A DNA stretch of 60,149 nucleotides, taken from the NCBI GenBank assembly GCA_013361335.1, contig JABFYH010000019.1, positions 1 through 60,149 on the forward strand, in the 5' to 3' direction. Below, one piece after another: positions 34,310-42,215 of the stretch; within the stretch, counting starts at the first letter, position 1, and every line of letters starts with the position of its first letter. A program made the translations under genes and the position numbers. The notes beneath the pieces were generated by a model, which was not told the origin of the DNA, ran no database searches, and saw nothing but the letters and a program-made list of their open reading frames with translations. This stretch comes from Gemmatimonadaceae bacterium. Lineage in GTDB: Bacteria; Gemmatimonadota; Gemmatimonadetes; Gemmatimonadales; Gemmatimonadaceae.

Positions 34310-35098
34310 ATGGATCTCGGGTTGACCGACAAGGTCGCGCTGGTCGCGGCCTCGAGCCGCGGGCTGGGGCGCGCCGTGGCAGAGGAGCTGGCGCGTGAAG
34401 GGGCGCGGCTGGTGCTGTGCGCGCGCGGCGACGCGGCGCTGATGGAGACCGCGTCGGCGCTGCGTGCGGCCGGTGCGACCGTCGAGGCGATTGCCGCCGA
34501 CGTGAGCCGGCCGGCGGACGTGGCGCGGGTCGTCAGCGCCGGGATGGCCGCGTACGGGCGCATCGACATCCTCGTCACCAACAGCGGTGGCCCGCCGGCG
34601 GGACCCTTCGAGTCGCATGACGCCGAAGCGTGGCACGAGGCGGTGCGCCAGAATCTCGACAGTGTGGTCGAGCTGACGCGCGCCGTGCTGCCGGGGATGA
34701 AGGCACGGCGGTGGGGCCGCATCATCAACGTCACCTCCATCGCCGTGAAGCAGCCGGTGGACAACCTCATCCTGTCCAACAGCGTGCGGGCGGCGGTCAC
34801 CGGGTTCGCACGCACGCTGGCCAACGAGGTCGCGTCCCATGGCATCACGGTGAACAACGTGATGCCCGGCTACACGCGTACGCAGCGCGTGGACGAGCTG
34901 GCGGCGCGGAATGCCTCGCTCCGCGGGACGTCGCCCGAGGCGGAGACGGCGGTGTGGGAGCGACAGATTCCCATGGGCCGACTCGGCCGCCCCGATGAGT
35001 TCGCGGCGATGGTCGCCTTCCTGGCATCCGAGCGGGCGAGCTACACGACCGGGGCATCGATCCCCGTCGACGGCGGGTGGATTCGCTCGGTGCTCTGA
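34310..35098 (+). CDS. SDR-family oxidoreductase-like protein lacking the YxxxK motif
   Basis: A 262-residue short-chain dehydrogenase fold. The nucleotide loop reads VAASSRGLGRAVAEEL, missing the first Gly of TGxxxGxG. RIDILVTNSGGPPAGPF stands for NNAG. NVTSIAVKQP keeps the Ser, but where YxxxK is expected the sequence is LSNSVRAAV, so the catalytic Tyr and Lys are absent. The C-terminal GASIPVDGGWIRS is intact. This matches a known BKR-like SDR subgroup with an imperfect tetrad, so the reaction is uncertain. ATG 34310, with the stop of the upstream cupin gene overlapping its ribosome binding region, indicates coupled translation. Confidence 0.88.
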   Translation: MDLGLTDKVALVAASSRGLGRAVAEELAREGARLVLCARGDAALMETASALRAAGATVEAIAADVSRPADVARVVSAGMAAYGRIDILVTNSGGPPAGPFESHDAEAWHEAVRQNLDSVVELTRAVLPGMKARRWGRIINVTSIAVKQPVDNLILSNSVRAAVTGFARTLANEVASHGITVNNVMPGYTRTQRVDELAARNASLRGTSPEAETAVWERQIPMGRLGRPDEFAAMVAFLASERASYTTGASIPVDGGWIRSVL

Positions 35099-35118
35099 GC
35101 CAACCGACACTCACAGCG

Positions 35119-35147
35119 TTTACTCGGACGGCCCCTGGTGCTATAAC
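35119..35147 (+). promoter_or_regulatory. Sigma-70-like promoter of the PAS/GAF kinase
   Basis: TTTACT (35119-35124), 17 bp, then TATAAC (35142-35147): -35 four of six and -10 five of six consensus bases with ideal spacing. An inverted repeat CCTGGT/ACCAGG flanks the -10 and could be an operator. The transcript would start ~48 bases before the ATG at 35202. Confidence 0.55.
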
Positions 35148-35201
35148 CAGGTGACCGGAACGCCCGGCCTGTCGGGCTCCGGCATTCGCCTGAGGTCCGC
35201 C

Positions 35202-36866
35202 ATGGCGCACGAGCTCGATGCAGAGGCAGAGACGCATCCTCCCGCGAGCGCCGAATCGCAGCTGCTCGCGCGGCTCGAGGCGCTCCTCGCGAGCGCACCG
35301 CTGGGGGTCGCGTTCCTGGACGCGAAGCTGCGCGTCGAGCGAGTGAACGATGCGCTCGCCGCTCGCCTCCAGCGGTCGCCCGCCGAGTGCATCGGCCGCA
35401 CCCTTGGCGACCTCGTGCCGGCCCTGGCCGGGTCGCTCGTTCCGGTCGTCGAGCACGTCGCTCGCACCCGCGACGTGGTGCCGGAGTTCGAGTTCGCCGG
35501 CGAGCCGCCGGGACTGCCGGGTGTGACGCGGCACTTTCTCTCCGCGGTGTTCCCCGTCCTCGTGGCGGGCAACGAGCTGGCGGGGGTCGGGATGATCCTG
35601 CGCGACATCACGGCGCGCCACGAGGCCGTCTCGCGCGAGCGGCGGCGCGCGCGCCACCAGGCATCACTCCACTCGCTCACCGCGGCGCTGGCCCAGGCGA
35701 TCAGCCCGCGCGACGTCGTCACCGCGGTCGTGGAACATGCGGCCGCGGCCTTCGGTGCCGCGGGCTCGGTGATCGCCCGCCGCGCCATCGACGGCCGCTA
35801 TCTCGAGATCCTCGGCGCCGACGGAATGCCCCCCGACGTCGGCACCGAGTGGGCGCGCTTTCCGCTCTCCACACCGGCGCCTCTCGCGTACGTCGTGCGT
35901 ACCGGGGAATCGCTCTTCCTGGAATCGGACGCCGACTGGGTGCAGCATTTTCCGGAGCTCCAGGCGCTCGCGGCCGGCGTCGGTCATCAGGCCAATGCCG
36001 TCGTGCCGCTCGTCGTGGATGGGCTGCCGATGGGCGCGCTCGGCATCGCGTTCGCGGCGGCGCGCACTTTCGACGAGGAAGAGCGCGCGCTCGCCGTGAA
36101 CGTGGCACGCCAGTGCACGCTCGCGCTCGAACGGGCGCGTCTCATCGAGTCCGAGCGCGCCGCGCGCGCCGAAGCCGACGCGGCGAACCAGGTGAAGACG
36201 CAGTTTCTCGCCACGATGAGCCACGAGCTGCGGACGCCGCTCAACGCCATCGGCGGGTATGCGGAGCTGCTGGAGATGGGAATCCACGGCCCCGTGACGC
36301 CGGCGCAGCGCGAGGCGCTGGTGCGCATTCAGCGCAGCCAACAGCACCTGCTCAACCTGGTGAACAACGTCCTGAACCTGGTGAAGCTGGACACGCAGCA
36401 CGTGCGCTATCAGCTGACGGACGTGCCGGTGGAGCAGGCGCTCCAGTTCGTGGTCGAGGCGACGGCGCCGCAGCTCCAGGCCAAGCGGCTCCGCTACGAG
36501 CAGGCGTCTTGCGCCGGCATCGTGGTCCGCGCCGACACCGAGAAGCTCCGCCAGATTCTGCTCAACCTCCTGTCGAACGCGATCAAGTTCACCGACGGCG
36601 GCCGGATCTCGGTCGCCTGCGCCGTCGAGGGCGGTGAGGTGCGCATCGACGTGCGCGACACGGGCTGCGGCATCCCGGCCGAGCAGCTCGAGAACATCTT
36701 CGACCCCTTCGTGCAGGTCGACCGCCGACTCAACCGCCCGGTGGAAGGCACGGGGCTGGGCCTCGCCATCAGCCGCGAGCTGGCCCAGGGGATGGGCGGG
36801 ACGCTCACGGCGACGAGCACCGTGGGCGAGGGCTCGGTCTTCACGCTTCGCCTGCCAGGCGCCTGA
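35202..36866 (+). CDS. PAS-GAF sensor histidine kinase (soluble)
   Basis: A 554-residue cytoplasmic histidine kinase. PAS ~25-150 (LASAPLGVAFLDAKLRVERV through GMILRDITARHE), GAF ~165-315 (ISPRDVVTAVVEHAAAAFGA through GALGIAFAAARTFDEEERAL), HisKA with TMSHELRTPLNAIGGYAELL (phospho-His ~341), and ATPase with LLNLLSNAIKFTDGG, VRDTGCGIPAEQLENIFDPF and GTGLGLAISRELAQGMGG. No transmembrane helix. No receiver domain or adjacent regulator gene is present, so its partner is elsewhere (orphan kinase). ATG 35202 has TGAGGT upstream. It converges with the zinc-ribbon gene, 6 bp between stops. Confidence 0.92.
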   Translation: MAHELDAEAETHPPASAESQLLARLEALLASAPLGVAFLDAKLRVERVNDALAARLQRSPAECIGRTLGDLVPALAGSLVPVVEHVARTRDVVPEFEFAGEPPGLPGVTRHFLSAVFPVLVAGNELAGVGMILRDITARHEAVSRERRRARHQASLHSLTAALAQAISPRDVVTAVVEHAAAAFGAAGSVIARRAIDGRYLEILGADGMPPDVGTEWARFPLSTPAPLAYVVRTGESLFLESDADWVQHFPELQALAAGVGHQANAVVPLVVDGLPMGALGIAFAAARTFDEEERALAVNVARQCTLALERARLIESERAARAEADAANQVKTQFLATMSHELRTPLNAIGGYAELLEMGIHGPVTPAQREALVRIQRSQQHLLNLVNNVLNLVKLDTQHVRYQLTDVPVEQALQFVVEATAPQLQAKRLRYEQASCAGIVVRADTEKLRQILLNLLSNAIKFTDGGRISVACAVEGGEVRIDVRDTGCGIPAEQLENIFDPFVQVDRRLNRPVEGTGLGLAISRELAQGMGGTLTATSTVGEGSVFTLRLPGA

Positions 36867-36872
36867 CGGCGC

Positions 36873-37355
36873 TCAGAAGGGCAGGTCGCTGTCGTCGTGG
36901 GGTGGGGCGTCGTCGAGCGGCGGCGGTCCGCCGGCCGGGCCAGCGTCGCCGAACGAGCCGCGGCGCGGCGCGGGGGGCGGATAGGGGCTGGCCGATCCGT
37001 CACGGGGCGGCCAGATGACGCCTTCGCAGCCGGGCCCACCGCGCTCCCTCGGCTTGTTCTTGCACTTGAAGTCCGGCGCGCGGGGATTCCGCTTCGACGT
37101 CCGGTCGTCCCACATCGGACCGCCGCAGATGGGGCAGTTGGGCAGGCCGGTGGTCGAGGCGCTGCCGGCATCGGCGCTCGCCGCGGGCTTGGCGCCTCGC
37201 GGGGGCCAGATCACCCCGTCACACTCCCGGTCCTTGCACTTGAAATCCGGGGCCTTGGGATTCCGCTTGCCGACCCGGTTGTCCCACATCGGGCCTTGGC
37301 ACTTCGGGCAGTTCGGTACCGGCGTTGCGTCCGCGGGCTGCTGCTGTTCGGTCAT
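36873..37355 (-). CDS. Double zinc-ribbon protein with SSB-like acidic tail
   Basis: A 160-residue protein with two copies of one zinc-ribbon: CPKCQGPMWDNR...APDFKCKDRECDGVIWPP (~16-53) and CPICGGPMWDDR...APDFKCK...GCEGVIWPP (~73-117), each with four Cys. Ribbons of this type resemble topoisomerase-I C-terminal and phage zinc ribbons that bind single-stranded DNA. The remainder is Pro/Gly-rich and disordered and ends PPHDDSDLPF, very like the acidic tip (DDDIPF) of single-stranded-DNA-binding protein that recruits repair enzymes. A role in DNA transactions is inferred. ATG 37355 is the only start. No named family is certain. Confidence 0.78.
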   Translation of the reverse strand: MTEQQQPADATPVPNCPKCQGPMWDNRVGKRNPKAPDFKCKDRECDGVIWPPRGAKPAASADAGSASTTGLPNCPICGGPMWDDRTSKRNPRAPDFKCKNKPRERGGPGCEGVIWPPRDGSASPYPPPAPRRGSFGDAGPAGGPPPLDDAPPHDDSDLPF

Positions 37356-37407
37356 GCCCGGAACATAATGCGGACGGGGCCGACTGGAGAGATCGATTAT
37401 CTGCCGC

Positions 37408-37590
37408 TCATCCGGTCGGCTGGCTGGTACGCAGCTCGTACTTCAGTTGAATGGCCGCCATGCTCTCGACGAGCTCGAGAAACAGGTCGTGGGGCATCAG
37501 GGCGCAGACCGGTCGGATGCGCTCGAGCAGCTCGTCGCGGATGGTGTCGAGGCGTTCGGCGCGGGCTCGGTCGGTGATGTTGTATGGCAT
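37408..37590 (-). CDS. Small hypothetical protein (60 aa)
   Basis: A short helical frame, MPYNITDRARAERLDTIRDE followed by PVCALMPHDLFLELVESMAA and IQLKYELR. It is charged and amphipathic, without signal peptide or membrane segment, and looks like a small all-alpha protein. The frame continues upstream to 37890, but that part is the shadow of the opposite gene. Supported only by coding-like composition and position in the 85-bp-upstream shadow of the zinc-ribbon gene, with which it may be cotranscribed. Not recognised. Confidence 0.5.
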   Translation of the reverse strand: MPYNITDRARAERLDTIRDELLERIRPVCALMPHDLFLELVESMAAIQLKYELRTSQPTG

Positions 37591-37759
37591 GCCGTGGAAG
37601 AGTTGTCGGAGGTCGGGTCGCCGGCTGCCAACGCGTGATGCTCTCCCTTTGACGCCCCGCGGACGGTGGTGTAACGGCAGGGGTCGCCAGGGTGCGCTGG
37701 CGCTCCCCGGTCGGGTTCTTGCCTTTGAGGGCGGCTCAACCGCGACCACGAGGGATACG

Positions 37760-38596
37760 ATGCGCTTCGGCATGGGGGGACGCAGCTCCAATCTCGAAGA
37801 TCGGCGGGGCCTGAGTGGCCGCGCGGGCATGGGGATCGGGGGCACGGTGGTGCTGCTCGTCCTCAGCCTCATCTTCGGCCGCGATTTCATCGGGGAGTCC
37901 GGGATTCAGCCCGGGGTCACCTCGACCTCCAACGGTGGGTTGTCACCGGCGGATTCCGCGCGGGAGGAGCCGCAGGTCGTGTTCGTCTCGCAGGTGCTGG
38001 ACGACGCGCAGCAAACCTGGGCGCGCATCCTTCCGAAGTACGGCACGCCGTACCACGACGCCAAGCTCGTGCTGTTCCGCGACGCGACCGAGACCAGCTG
38101 CGGGGTGGGCCAGTCGGCGATGGGCCCGTTCTATTGTCCGCTGGACGAGAAGGTCTACATCGACCTCGGGTTCTACGACGAGCTGCAGCGTCGGCTCGGC
38201 GCGTCGGGCGATTTCGCGCAGGCCTATGTGATCGCGCACGAGCTCGGGCATCACGTGCAGCACCTGCTGGGCACGGACGAGCAGGTCCGGCGGGCGCAGC
38301 AGCGCGATCCGGGGGCGGCGAATCAGTACTCGGTGCGCCTCGAGCTCCAGGCGGACTGCTTCGCCGGGGTCTGGGGCCGTTCGACGGAGCAGGCGGGGCA
38401 CCTGAGCGCGGGGGATCTGGAGGAGGGGATGAACGCCGCCGCGGCGGTGGGCGACGACCGGATTCTCCAGAGGGCGGGTCGGAGCGCGAACGCCGACACC
38501 TTCACCCACGGTTCATCGGCGCAGCGCGTGAGCTGGTTCAAGCGCGGCTTCGACTCCGGAGATCCGCGACAGTGCGATACCTTCGCCGGCGCGTGA
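37760..38596 (+). CDS. Neutral zinc metallopeptidase (YpfJ family)
   Basis: A 278-residue membrane-anchored zinc peptidase of the YpfJ family (PF04228). N-terminal cytoplasmic arginine-rich segment, one helix (~28-45, GIGGTVVLLVLSLIFG), then the extracytoplasmic catalytic domain: SAMGPFYCPLDEKVYIDLGF, zinc motif AYVIAHELGHHVQHLLG (HExxH ~157-161), and the third-ligand region SVRLELQADCFAGVWG. Cys in TSCGVG and FYCP probably form a disulfide. ATG 37760 follows GAGGG by 5 bases. Natural substrates are unknown. Its stop codon is part of the first unit of a tandem-repeat array. Confidence 0.92.
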   Translation: MRFGMGGRSSNLEDRRGLSGRAGMGIGGTVVLLVLSLIFGRDFIGESGIQPGVTSTSNGGLSPADSAREEPQVVFVSQVLDDAQQTWARILPKYGTPYHDAKLVLFRDATETSCGVGQSAMGPFYCPLDEKVYIDLGFYDELQRRLGASGDFAQAYVIAHELGHHVQHLLGTDEQVRRAQQRDPGAANQYSVRLELQADCFAGVWGRSTEQAGHLSAGDLEEGMNAAAAVGDDRILQRAGRSANADTFTHGSSAQRVSWFKRGFDSGDPRQCDTFAGA

Positions 38597-38697
38597 TCCG
38601 TGATCCGTGATCCGTGATCCCTGATCCGTCTCCCTGTCTCACTGTCTCACTGTCTCACTGTCTCACTGTCTCACTGTCTCACTGTCTCACTGTCTCA
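38595..38697. repeat. Two adjoining tandem arrays (GTGATCC and CTGTCTCA)
   Basis: About five 7-bp units GTGATCC (38593-38630), slightly degenerate, are followed by exactly eight perfect 8-bp units CTGTCTCA (38634-38697). The first array begins inside the stop codon of the metallopeptidase gene. The second, read on the minus strand as TGAGACAG, leads up to the stop of the opposing tldE-like gene. Not CRISPR: units are too short and there are no spacers. Confidence 0.9.
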
Positions 38698-38709
38698 CCA
38701 GTTCACGGA

Positions 38710-40095
38710 TCACACCGCGTCCGACAGGCTCGTGAAGTTGAAATCCCGCACCTTGAGCGTGGGGAACACCACGTTGCCGCCCGACTCCGTGCCCGCGACG
38801 CGCTCGGACCGGCCCACCATCTCCAGGTTGTTGAGCATGAAGAGCGGGCTTTCGTTGAATCGCAGATTCTTGACCGAGCGCGTGATCCTGCCATTCTCGA
38901 TGAGAAAGGTGCCGTCGCGGGTGAGGCCGGTGTAGAGCACGGTGCGCGGATCCACCTCGCGCAGGTACCAGAGCCGGGTGACGAGAATGCCGCGGGGCGT
39001 GGACGCGATCATCTGCTCCGTCGTCGCGTCGCCCCCGACCATCTTCACCGAGCCCAGGCCACCATTCGGGCGGGCGTTCTTCTTCTGCGCCCAGAACCGC
39101 GAGTATTGGAGCTGCTTGAGCACCCCGTTCTCGATCCATACCTCGCGGCCGAGCGGGAGCCCCTCCGGCGTCCAGGGCTGGCCGAGGAGCTGCGCGTCCC
39201 CCGGGTCGGAGAAGAGGGTCACCTTCGAGTCGACGATCTTCTCGCCGATCTTCGTGCCACCTCCCTGCTTCGAGAAGGCGGAGCGCCCCTCGTCGGCGCT
39301 CCGCGCGTCGAGCGCGAAGGCGAGCAGCTGCACCAGATCACCGACCGCCTGGGGCTCGAGGATCACCGTATAGCGTCCCGGCTCGATCGCCACCGGGTTG
39401 CGCGACGCGCGCGCCTTCTGGATGGCGCGGTCGCTCACCGCCTTGAAGTCGATCTGCCGCCAGTCGGGGTGGTCGGCGCCCGCCCAGCCGGAGCCGGTGC
39501 CGTCGTTGGTGCGCACCGTGAGCTGGTAGTTCGCGTTGGTCGACGGGAAGTACGCGTACATCCCGGTGTTCGAGGCGATGGCATTGTAGTTGGTGCCGGC
39601 GATGATGAACCCCGCGGCGGCGAGATCGCCCGCCGCCTTCGCCGCGTCGATCGCCGTGCGTGCCGCGGCCGCGCGCTCCACGGGATCGAGAGTGGCGGTC
39701 GCATCGAACCAGGCGTTGACGTCGCCGTACTGCTGCGGCGGCAGCAGGGGCATGTTCTCCGGATCGTCGGGTGCGAGCTTCGCGATCGCCTCGCTCTGCC
39801 GCACCGCCCGCTCCACTCCGGCGGGGGAGAAGTCGCTCGTCGTCACGACCGCGTGCTTGGGACCGTATCCGCTCTGCACGACGAGCTGCGAGTTGCTCAC
39901 GCCCCCGGCGGTGGTGATCCGGTTCGCGGCGAAGCGGATGTTGCCGGTGTAGCCGCCGTTGAGGTTCGCGGCGATCGTGTCGGCCCTCGAGAGCTTGACG
40001 ATGCGCTCGAGGAAGGCCTGCGCCTCGCTGCGCGACATCATGTCGCCGGACGAGATCGGGCTGCTCGACCCGAACAGACTTCTGGGGGCGCTCAT
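38710..40095 (-). CDS. TldE/PmbA-like subunit of TldD/E protease
   Basis: A 461-residue member of the TldD/PmbA family, the non-zinc partner type. Opening with SRSEAQAFLERIVKLSRADT, then NIRFAANRITTAGG, a beta-barrel core, and the C-terminal TPRGILVTRLWYLREVDPRTV and FLIENGRITRSVKNLRF motifs typical of TldE. It lacks HExxxH, as expected for TldE. No signal peptide is visible. In E. coli TldD/TldE is a heterodimeric metalloprotease that degrades unfolded peptides and processes microcin precursors. ATG 40095 overlaps the upstream TldD-like stop by 4 bases, so the two are translationally coupled. Confidence 0.9.
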   Translation of the reverse strand: MSAPRSLFGSSSPISSGDMMSRSEAQAFLERIVKLSRADTIAANLNGGYTGNIRFAANRITTAGGVSNSQLVVQSGYGPKHAVVTTSDFSPAGVERAVRQSEAIAKLAPDDPENMPLLPPQQYGDVNAWFDATATLDPVERAAAARTAIDAAKAAGDLAAAGFIIAGTNYNAIASNTGMYAYFPSTNANYQLTVRTNDGTGSGWAGADHPDWRQIDFKAVSDRAIQKARASRNPVAIEPGRYTVILEPQAVGDLVQLLAFALDARSADEGRSAFSKQGGGTKIGEKIVDSKVTLFSDPGDAQLLGQPWTPEGLPLGREVWIENGVLKQLQYSRFWAQKKNARPNGGLGSVKMVGGDATTEQMIASTPRGILVTRLWYLREVDPRTVLYTGLTRDGTFLIENGRITRSVKNLRFNESPLFMLNNLEMVGRSERVAGTESGGNVVFPTLKVRDFNFTSLSDAV

Positions 40096-41714
40096 GCCTT
40101 TCTCCCGGTGTTGATGACGTTGACGTTGCGGAAGCGGCTCGGTACGCAGCCGTGACTGACGGCGTTGACCTGTCCCGGCTGGCCCTTGCCGTCGAAGAAG
40201 CTGGCGCCCATCTCGTAGCTCTTCCGGCCGCCGATCATGTCCATGGAGTTCCAGAAGTCGGGCGTACGCATCTGATACGCGACGTCCTTGAGCTGACCAA
40301 CGATCCTGCCCCCCTTGATCTCGTAGAAGAGCTGGCCGCCGAACTGCGCGTTGTACCGCTGCTGGTCGATCGAGAAGCTGCCGTCGCCGACGATGGCGAT
40401 GCCGCGGTCGGTGGCGGCGATGAGATCGTCCCAGCCGAGGTCTTTCTCGCCAGGCAGGAGCGAGACGTTGGGCATCCGCTGGAACTGGACGTCGTTCCAG
40501 CTGTCCGAGTGGCTGCAGCCATGGCTGCGCACCGGCCGCTTCTGCTTCGTGTACCACCAGTCGAGCATCGGCGCCTGTTCGCGCGTCGTCTGGTAGTCGT
40601 TGACGATGCCGTTCTTGATGATGAGAAACTCGTCCGGCTTCACGCCGTCGTCGTCCCACCCGATCGTGGAGCAGCCCCCTTCCTGTGAGCGGTCGCCCTG
40701 GATGTTCATGATGGCGGGCCCATACCGGAAGGTCCCGAGCTTCTCGCGCGGCGGCGCGAGGAAGCTGGTGCCGGCGTAGTTGGCCTCGTATCCCATGGCG
40801 CGGTCGAGCTCCGTGGGATGCGCGATGCTCTCGTGAATCGTGAGCCAGAGGTGGCTGGGATGGAGCACGAGATCGTACCGACCCACCTCGACCGCCTTGG
40901 CCTTCAGCTTCGCCGCGGCCTCCTCACCCCACTGGCGCGCATGCTCGACCGGCCTGGCCGCGACGAGATACTCGTAGCCGCGCGCCATCGGCTGGATGAC
41001 GTTGGTGCGTGTCTGGAAATCGGAGAAGTCCGGTGCCACCGCCGTGGCGGCGAAGGGGAGCCAGCTCCGGATCACCGTCTGGGTGGTGAAGGTGCCGTCG
41101 GTGTTCGCGTAGTTCTTCTCTTCCTTCACGAAGAACATGTTGCTGTTCACGAACTTCACCCCCGCCACCTTCATCGCCTCGGCGTTGGCGCGGATCAGCA
41201 GGTCGGCCTTCTGCTCGATCGGTACGGTGAACGGGTCGATGGTATGCGGGGTGACGTAGCGCCCGTCGGGGGTGGGCGTGGCCGGCGCGAGGCGGACGCG
41301 GTCGGCGGCGGGCAGGGCGTTGGCGCGCGCGATGGCCAGCGCTTCCTTCGTCGCGGCGACGACGCCGGCCTTGGTGAGATCGCGCGATGCGCCGAACCCC
41401 CAGGTGCCGCTCACCAGCACGCGGACGCCGACGCCGAGGCTGTCCGTGTCCACGACGTTGACGATCTGTTGCTCGCGCGTGATGACGAAGTTGTTTCGGT
41501 AGCGTCCGATTCGGGCGTCGGCGAACTCCGCTCCGCCCAGCTTGGCCGCGTCGAGCGCTTCGAGCAGCAGCTCTTTCGTCGCCGGATCCATGGCCGCGGG
41601 CTCGTTGGGGGCGGCGCGGCGCGCGAGCGTCTCGGCTCTCGAGAGGGCGGGGGTGGCCAGTGCGGCGGCACCCACGGCCGTCGCGGTCTTGAGGAAGTCT
41701 CGGCGGCTGGTCAT
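40092..41714 (-). CDS. TldD-like metalloprotease with Tat signal
   Basis: A 540-residue TldD-family zinc protease. The start MTSRRDFLKTATAVGAAALA is a twin-arginine signal (RRDFLK) followed by an Ala-rich h-region, so the protein should be exported folded. Family signatures: GVRVLVSGTWGFGASRDLT (~95), the zinc motif HESIAHPTELDRAMGYEANY (HExxxH ~ residue 298) and DEFLIIKNGIVNDYQTTREQ. The E. coli protein is cytoplasmic and has no signal, so the export signal is unusual. ATG 41714 gives the twin-arginine leader. It is first of the tldD-tldE pair and diverges from glgA. Confidence 0.9.
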   Translation of the reverse strand: MTSRRDFLKTATAVGAAALATPALSRAETLARRAAPNEPAAMDPATKELLLEALDAAKLGGAEFADARIGRYRNNFVITREQQIVNVVDTDSLGVGVRVLVSGTWGFGASRDLTKAGVVAATKEALAIARANALPAADRVRLAPATPTPDGRYVTPHTIDPFTVPIEQKADLLIRANAEAMKVAGVKFVNSNMFFVKEEKNYANTDGTFTTQTVIRSWLPFAATAVAPDFSDFQTRTNVIQPMARGYEYLVAARPVEHARQWGEEAAAKLKAKAVEVGRYDLVLHPSHLWLTIHESIAHPTELDRAMGYEANYAGTSFLAPPREKLGTFRYGPAIMNIQGDRSQEGGCSTIGWDDDGVKPDEFLIIKNGIVNDYQTTREQAPMLDWWYTKQKRPVRSHGCSHSDSWNDVQFQRMPNVSLLPGEKDLGWDDLIAATDRGIAIVGDGSFSIDQQRYNAQFGGQLFYEIKGGRIVGQLKDVAYQMRTPDFWNSMDMIGGRKSYEMGASFFDGKGQPGQVNAVSHGCVPSRFRNVNVINTGRKA

Positions 41715-42215
41715 GGGCAGAGGGAAAGGAGGAAGCGAGTCGCGGCTTTCGTCTGACAGCGGACGGTCGCCGTTGGTTGTGTCCGTCGGCGTTCAGGCTC
41801 GTCTACTGCACGGCGTGGTGCGCGAGGGCGACCGTGATGTTGGAGACGGGCGATTCCGGGCGCAACCGCCGAACGGTGCGGCGACCGATCGCGTTGTGTA
41901 GTATGAAAGTGCACATCGGTCGGGAACCGTACCGATGGGTCCCGGACTTCCTCGCGGTGGTCCGGCATGACGCGACGAACGGGGCCACCGCGTTGTGGGC
42001 GATCTTTTTGCATTTGCTGATGCGTCATGCCCCGCCTGCGTACGTCTCCCATGGACACGCTTCCACCCTTTCCCAGCTCGGGCACCGTCCTGCCACCAGA
42101 GCCACTTCCATCGGCTGGCGCCGGGCTGGCGCCTGGCTCGCTGAGTGGCGTCGTCGATCCGCTCGCCGAGCGTCCCAGCCCGACTCGGCGTTCCAGTCGC
42201 ACCCGGAGGACCGAC
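41715..42215. promoter_or_regulatory. Divergent promoter region tldD / glgA
   Basis: A 501-bp gap between tldD (minus) and the preferred glgA start. Open frames on both strands show no family, and I do not support any as a gene; a 61-codon minus frame at 41803-41988 was considered and not accepted. A -10-like TAGTAT (41899-41904, plus) lacks a good -35. Bases 42027-42215 are in frame with glgA and would add a Pro/Ser/Arg-rich extension if ATG 42027 or 42051 were used. Confidence 0.4.

Noticed and set aside
38595-38700. Possible CRISPR array
   Set aside because: Units are 7-8 bp, directly adjoining, with no spacers and no cas genes nearby.
41803-41988. A 61-codon minus-strand frame in the tldD-glgA gap
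   Set aside because: No ribosome binding site, no family, and composition like a chance frame; not strong enough to annotate.
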